Shown here: in pieces, positions 59,933-64,000 of the stretch | Position numbering within the stretch: position 1 is the stretch's first letter | Layout of the letters: every line of letters starts with the position of its first letter | NCBI RefSeq assembly: GCF_039595395.1 | Contig: NZ_JBCNLP010000001.1 | Location: forward strand, 1,054,001-1,118,000 | Direction: 5' to 3' | Source of the DNA: Novosphingobium sp. | GTDB taxonomy: Bacteria; Pseudomonadota; Alphaproteobacteria; Sphingomonadales; Sphingomonadaceae | Length of the DNA: 64,000 nucleotides | Notes under the pieces: generated by a model | What the model was told of the DNA's origin: nothing | Databases searched by the model: none | Seen by the model: the letters and a program-made list of their open reading frames with translations, nothing else | Translations under genes and position numbers: made by a program

Positions 59933-61323
59933 ACGCTGACCTTGCGCGCCGTGCCCAGCCAACGCGCCACGGCGGGCAGGCGGGGCAGCACCCAGCGCTC
60001 GACAGGCAAAAGAACCAGCAGCGACAGGGTGAAGAGCGGCAGCCAGACCAGCAGGAAGAGCATCAGCGCTCCGCCTGCAAAACCAGCCCTGCCGCCCGGC
60101 CATGCCGGATGGGCCGCGGGGCGGGGCGCGCCCAATTCGCCCCGAGGCCTGCGTCGCCACCACATGACCGTGCCGCTGACCGCCAGCGTGATCAGCATCG
60201 CCGCCGTGGCCAGCCCGATCAACTGGTTGATCCAGCCGAAAAGCTGCCCCTCATGCCAGGCGACGCCATAGGCCACCAGCCGGTCAAGGGGATGGCGGGT
60301 GGCGATGTCCTCACGTGAGGTTAGCGTGCCATGGGCATCATAATGCAGCGTGACGCGCAGGGGGCGGTTTTGCGCATCGGAGCGCACCGACCAGCCTTGC
60401 GCGGCCTTGCCGCTGCCGCCCTCGCCCGAGGGCATGCCGGGGGGCACGACCAGCACCGGGAAGGCGAGATGGGCGGCGTTGGCATGGCCGACCATCGTGT
60501 CGAGCAGGGCGTCGTCACCCATCGGCATGTCCATTCCTTGCATGTCCATGCCACCCATATCCATGCCTGCCATCATGGCGGCGTGGTCGTGCTCGGCATG
60601 GGGTGCTTGCGCGGGGCGCCCGCCGATGGTCCAGTCGGGGGCGCCTTGCGTCCAGCCCATCTCCTTGCGGACGGCGAGGAAGGCGCTGCCCCAGGCGTCC
60701 GCCCAGGGCAGGCCGGTGAAAAGCAGCGCCAGCGCCAGCCCGGACACCCACACGCCGGTCACCGCATGCAGGTCGCGCCAGAACACGCGGCCTTTCGCGG
60801 TGAGGCGCGGCCAGAGCGTCCCTGCAAGGCCCCGCCCGCGCGGCCACCACAGATAAAGGCCCGTGACGATCAGCACGATGGCCCAGCTTGCCGCCAGTTC
60901 GACCACCCAGCTTCCGCGTCGGCCCAGCAGAAGCTGGCCGTGGATGCTGCGGTCGATGGCGATGATGCGGCTGTCGGGGCGGATACTGCCCAGCAGGCGG
61001 CCTTGCGGGCTGACGAAGGCGTCGGTCATGCTGCCGTCGGGCAGGGCAAGGTGCAGCATGGCGGCATCGCCCTCGCGCTCGGGCAGGCGGTAAGAGGCCA
61101 GATGGGCGCCGGGGAAGGCGGCCAAGGCTGCGGCGACCTGCGTTGAGGGCGGCGCGGCATTCTGCGTGGGCAGGTTCTGGAAGGCGCGTTCCTCCCAGCG
61201 CTCCACCTGCGGTTTGAACAGGAACAAGGCGCCTGAGAGCGAGAGCAGGATCACCAGCGGCACCACCAGCAGCCCGGCATAGAAATGCCAGCGCCAGACG
61301 GTGCGGTAGAAGCTCGAGGTCAT
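59929..61323 (-). CDS. PepSY-associated TM protein with Met/His-rich loop
   Basis: A 464-residue inner-membrane protein of the PepSY/PiuB type. There are four main membrane segments: FYAGLLVVPLVILLSLSGAL (about 14-33), WAIVLIVTGLYLWWPRGRGL (about 145-160), LHAVTGVWVSGLALALLFTG and two near the C-terminus. The periplasmic part contains a Met/His/Asp-rich stretch, MAGMDMGGMDMQGMDMPM, after HAEHDH, near residue 242-268. Such clusters bind Cu(I)/Cu(II), which suggests copper rather than iron handling. The family reduces or transports metals taken up by TonB receptors. It lies 11 bp after the TonB receptor gene. Confidence 0.85.
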   Translation of the reverse strand: MTSSFYRTVWRWHFYAGLLVVPLVILLSLSGALFLFKPQVERWEERAFQNLPTQNAAPPSTQVAAALAAFPGAHLASYRLPEREGDAAMLHLALPDGSMTDAFVSPQGRLLGSIRPDSRIIAIDRSIHGQLLLGRRGSWVVELAASWAIVLIVTGLYLWWPRGRGLAGTLWPRLTAKGRVFWRDLHAVTGVWVSGLALALLFTGLPWADAWGSAFLAVRKEMGWTQGAPDWTIGGRPAQAPHAEHDHAAMMAGMDMGGMDMQGMDMPMGDDALLDTMVGHANAAHLAFPVLVVPPGMPSGEGGSGKAAQGWSVRSDAQNRPLRVTLHYDAHGTLTSREDIATRHPLDRLVAYGVAWHEGQLFGWINQLIGLATAAMLITLAVSGTVMWWRRRPRGELGAPRPAAHPAWPGGRAGFAGGALMLFLLVWLPLFTLSLLVLLPVERWVLPRLPAVARWLGTARKVSV

Positions 61324-61334
61324 GGCTCTGTTCC

Positions 61335-63509
61335 TCAGATATGCGCGCGCAGGCCGAAGGTGGCCCACAGCGGCATGGCCAGCGCGGGGATGGTGCTGCC
61401 CCGCACCGTGCTGCCATTGGTGGTGGTGACGCCGTAACCTTGATCGAGGTAGCGCACATTGGTCAGGTTCTGCGCCGAGGCGTAGAGTTCCAGCCCCTTC
61501 ATCACCTGCCACGATGCGCCCAGATCCAGCGTTGTCGCGCCATCGTTGCGCTGCGTGTGCGAGGTGCTGTTCCAATAGGAGGGGAAGCTTTTCACCGTGG
61601 CGTTCAGGCTGAACCGGCGCGTCACCCGCCATTGCAACGCGGCATTGGCCGTCCATTCGGGCACCTGCCCCAGTTGCTGATAGGTCGGATCGGGGATCAC
61701 GCCCGCCGAGGGCGTGGTGTAGCGCGAGGCGGTGAGATGCGCGTCGGTGTAGGTGAAACCGCCGGTCAGCGAGACGGGGCCTTGGCTCCATGACCCCAGA
61801 ACCTCGAAACCGCGCAGCACGGCATCGCCCGCGTTGACATATTGGCTGACCGAGCCGCCGTTGATCCCCGCGATTCCGGTGTTGCAGTAATTGTTGGCCG
61901 AGGCGCAGCCCGATTGCACCGTGGCATAGTCGATAAAGTTCTTCAGCTTGTTGGTGTAGGCCGTGGCCGAAAGCGTCAGCCCCGCCAGCAGTTTCGAACC
62001 ATTGAGATCGAAGCCTGCCTCCGCGCCCAGATTGGTCTGTGGCTTCAGATCGGGGCTCACTGTGGTGTAGCTGGAGCCGCCAATGAAGGAGCGGTACATC
62101 TGGTTCATCCCCGGCGCGGCGAAATTGCTGTAGCCCGCCGCGCGCAGGCTGAGCGCCCCCAGCTTCAGCTTGGCGCCGAGGCGCGGGTCGAAGCGGGCAT
62201 AGCTCTGGTTGGCGATGTTCTGCGCCACCGGGGAGCCCTGATAGAAGCCGTTGAGGCTGCCGTTGGCCGTCTGCCAGAAGTCTCCGCGCAGGCCCAAGGT
62301 GATGGAAAGCGGCCCATCGCCGGGCACGAGGCTGGCCTGGGCGAAGACACCCTCGAACTGGTGCCGCGCGTGGGACAGCAGATTGCCGGTCGCCCCGCCG
62401 GTGCCGAAGAAATTGACCGGATCATTGGCGGTGATGGTGCGGCCATCGACGCCCAGCCTGATATCATGCAGCGCGCCAAGGTTGGCCTGCCACATCAGCG
62501 ATCCGCCCAGATTGCTGTAGGTGGCATGCTCGGTCTGCGACACGTAAGGCACGCCTGCGGAGGGGTTGAAGATGCTGAAGCTGGGCGTCTGGCTGACATT
62601 GGTGGTGTCCATCGCGCCGGTGCCGAACCAGCCATTGAGCGACAGCTTGCCGGGGCCGACGCCTTTATCGCCGCCAAAGCTGAGGCGGAAGGTGTTCCAG
62701 CGGTTGCTGGTGCCTTGCCAGACCAGACCGCTCTGGCGCAGGCTGTGCCACAGCGCCGCGACATAGAGATGCGCATCGGGCGCCACATCGGCATGCAGGC
62801 TGCCGCCCAGGTTGAGGTTCCGTGAACTGGTCGGGGTCATATAGGGGTTGCGATAGGCCTCGGGCGTCTTGTTGTAGCCGTCGGTGGTGGTGTCCGAGGC
62901 GGTGATCCCCGCCACCACGCCCGGCGCGATGCCGATCCCGGCATTGGCGGTGGCCGAATAAGTCTTGTAGCTGCCAGCGCTGATATCCAGATCCATATGG
63001 CCGGCCTGAGGCGCTTTCGACACGATGTTGACGATGCCGCCCATCGCCATATTGCCCCACAGGCTGGTGGCGCCGCCGCCGCGGATCACCTCGATGCTCT
63101 CGATCTGGCCCTTGGCGACCTGATTCCAGTCGACCACGCGGAAATAGGGATCGTTCATCGGCATGCCGTCGAGCATGACCAGCGTGTTGACATTGGTGGT
63201 GGTGCCAAAGCCGCGGATGCTGAAGGTGTCTCCGGTGGGGTGCAGCGCGGCGGCGGGCTGGTTCAGCGTGAAGATGCCGGGGATATGGTTGATGATCTGG
63301 TCGGTGGCGATGGCGGGGGCGGCCTGAACATCCTTGGCCGACAGCACGCTGGCGGAAACGTCCATGTCTTGCAGGGCGGTGCCGCGCGCGGCGGTGACGA
63401 CAATGCCGGGGTTTTCGGCATCGTCAGCCATGGCGGGGAGGGCGCCGGTCAGCATGGCGGGCAGCGCGCCAGCCAGCAGGGCTGGCAGCGAAAAACAAAC
63501 GGTCTTCAT
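61335..63509 (-). CDS. TonB-dependent outer-membrane receptor
   Basis: A 724-residue receptor. The signal peptide (ALLAGALPAMLTGALPAMA) contains a duplicated LAGALPAM/LTGALPAM unit. The plug domain starts near IVVTAARGTALQDMDVSASV (TonB box region) and includes FSIRGFGTTTNVNTLVMLDG and IESIEVIRGGGATSLWGNMA. A 22-strand barrel follows, ending in MPLWATFGLRAHI with a terminal hydrophobic residue. The genes on either side suggest a metal chelate substrate, possibly copper. It precedes the PepSY gene by 11 bp, so the two are cotranscribed. Confidence 0.92.
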   Translation of the reverse strand: MKTVCFSLPALLAGALPAMLTGALPAMADDAENPGIVVTAARGTALQDMDVSASVLSAKDVQAAPAIATDQIINHIPGIFTLNQPAAALHPTGDTFSIRGFGTTTNVNTLVMLDGMPMNDPYFRVVDWNQVAKGQIESIEVIRGGGATSLWGNMAMGGIVNIVSKAPQAGHMDLDISAGSYKTYSATANAGIGIAPGVVAGITASDTTTDGYNKTPEAYRNPYMTPTSSRNLNLGGSLHADVAPDAHLYVAALWHSLRQSGLVWQGTSNRWNTFRLSFGGDKGVGPGKLSLNGWFGTGAMDTTNVSQTPSFSIFNPSAGVPYVSQTEHATYSNLGGSLMWQANLGALHDIRLGVDGRTITANDPVNFFGTGGATGNLLSHARHQFEGVFAQASLVPGDGPLSITLGLRGDFWQTANGSLNGFYQGSPVAQNIANQSYARFDPRLGAKLKLGALSLRAAGYSNFAAPGMNQMYRSFIGGSSYTTVSPDLKPQTNLGAEAGFDLNGSKLLAGLTLSATAYTNKLKNFIDYATVQSGCASANNYCNTGIAGINGGSVSQYVNAGDAVLRGFEVLGSWSQGPVSLTGGFTYTDAHLTASRYTTPSAGVIPDPTYQQLGQVPEWTANAALQWRVTRRFSLNATVKSFPSYWNSTSHTQRNDGATTLDLGASWQVMKGLELYASAQNLTNVRYLDQGYGVTTTNGSTVRGSTIPALAMPLWATFGLRAHI

Positions 63510-63603
63510 GAAACATCCTGTCCTGAGCAAGGCGCATCCTCACGACCCTTGGGCGGGCCGCGCTGGATGCGAAATCCCGCCGCAAGCGCAGCGGGGCACT
63601 GGG

Positions 63604-64000
63604 TCAGGAAAGGACGGGCGGTCCGCGCAGGGGCGGGCGCAGGAAAGCGATGCGGCGCGGCGCAGGCGCCAGCGCCGGGGCAAAGCCCAGCGCCAGAATA
63701 AACACCAGCGCCAGAGCCAGCAGCAGCGGATCGGCACCGCCCAGCATGGCATGGCCAAGGGCCGTGAAGTGGCAGGGGCTGTCTGACTTCGCCTTATCAT
63801 CGCCGGAATGGCTTGAGGGCAGGACGATCTTCTGGGTGATCTGCTGGCCCAGCGCGTCGGCGCAGATCTGTACCGTGATCACGCGGCTGTCATGGCCCAG
63901 CATAAAACCGGCAGGCACCAGCGCCTTCATCGCCAAAGCCAGCGCGATCAACAGCGCGGCCATGCGGCGGTGATGGAGGAAAAAGGCGCGTAAGAGCTGC
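63604..64000 (-). CDS. DUF2946 family protein, 5' end beyond window
   Basis: The visible 132 codons run off the right edge. The core has RRMAALLIALALAMKALVPA, the DUF2946 signature in which the first helix ends ALVPAGFM. Further hydrophobic segments include PLLLALALVFILALGFAPAL, and the tail is Arg/Pro-rich. An ATG at 63961-63963 is in frame, but upstream codons (QLLRAFFLHHRRM) match the usual family N-terminus, so the true start is likely outside. DUF2946 genes often sit beside copper-type TonB receptors, supporting a copper role for this cluster. Confidence 0.75.
   Translation of the reverse strand, partial: QLLRAFFLHHRRMAALLIALALAMKALVPAGFMLGHDSRVITVQICADALGQQITQKIVLPSSHSGDDKAKSDSPCHFTALGHAMLGGADPLLLALALVFILALGFAPALAPAPRRIAFLRPPLRGPPVLS

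Overview
The window reads as chromosomal DNA of a GC-rich alphaproteobacterium, most likely a sphingomonad (Novosphingobium/Sphingobium-like). Pointers are the F0 operon with a separate b' subunit and AtpI, the FYDLN acid-domain protein, the YdbH-YnbE-YdbL and rpsP-rimM-trmD-rplS neighbourhoods, pervasive overlapping start/stop junctions and frequent GTG starts. I see no prophage, transposase, integrase or CRISPR array.

Layout. 1-2.2 kb: purB (cut by the window edge), a small membrane protein and radC on the minus strand. 2.3-6.2 kb: the ydbH-ynbE-ydbL outer-membrane lipid transport operon. 6.6-9.25 kb: the ATP synthase F0 operon (atpI-B-E-b'-F). 9.6-15.4 kb, minus strand: gloB with a GFA protein, then rpsA, cmk and aroA, with a plus-strand lipoprotein gene lodged between cmk and rpsA. 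15.7-20.7 kb: FYDLN protein, two tandem tRNA-Ala(GGC), ffh, and rpsP-rimM-(two small membrane proteins)-trmD-rplS. 20.8-27.5 kb: S9 peptidase, asd, DUF4398 protein, alpha/beta hydrolase, AMP nucleosidase. 27.9-29.1 kb: rpsF-rpsR-rplI. 29.5-31.9 kb: an Mpl/MurC-type ligase divergent from ldcA. 32.1-35.5 kb: fabD-fabG and dnaN. 35.5-42.5 kb: an Imm50-like orphan, rnr, a universal stress protein, and pdhC-thioesterase-lpdA. 42.6-50.7 kb: a polytopic membrane protein, flagellin, a ferredoxin-NADP reductase, a multidomain c-di-GMP protein and a LysR regulator. 51.0-57.0 kb: a complete RND efflux operon. 57.0-64.0 kb: a diguanylate cyclase, a Gly/Trp/His-rich secreted protein, DUF454 and CxxC proteins, and a PepSY / TonB-receptor / DUF2946 metal-handling cluster.

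The most unusual material is in the spacers. (i) A dispersed family of about 190-240 bp elements (R1-R7) recurs seven times within 1-34 kb. Each has inverted hairpin ends with GCGAGGG/CCCTCGC arms and, in the best copies, a central 12-bp hairpin; one copy is inverted, one has an insertion in its end hairpin, and one is rearranged around a small ORF. (ii) Two 152-bp three-hairpin elements (P1, P2) lie in opposite orientation between convergent gene pairs, and each ends exactly at the stop codon of the minus-strand gene. (iii) The Mpl/MurC-like gene carries, in frame, a 31-nt copy of a tRNA 3' end (T-arm, acceptor strand and CCA). These look like non-autonomous mobile or exapted sequences, and I know of no description of them.

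Functionally most genes are core housekeeping: translation, fatty-acid, aspartate-family and shikimate biosynthesis, oxidative phosphorylation and the pyruvate dehydrogenase complex. The last 20 kb is more accessory: motility/c-di-GMP, drug efflux and probable copper or iron acquisition.
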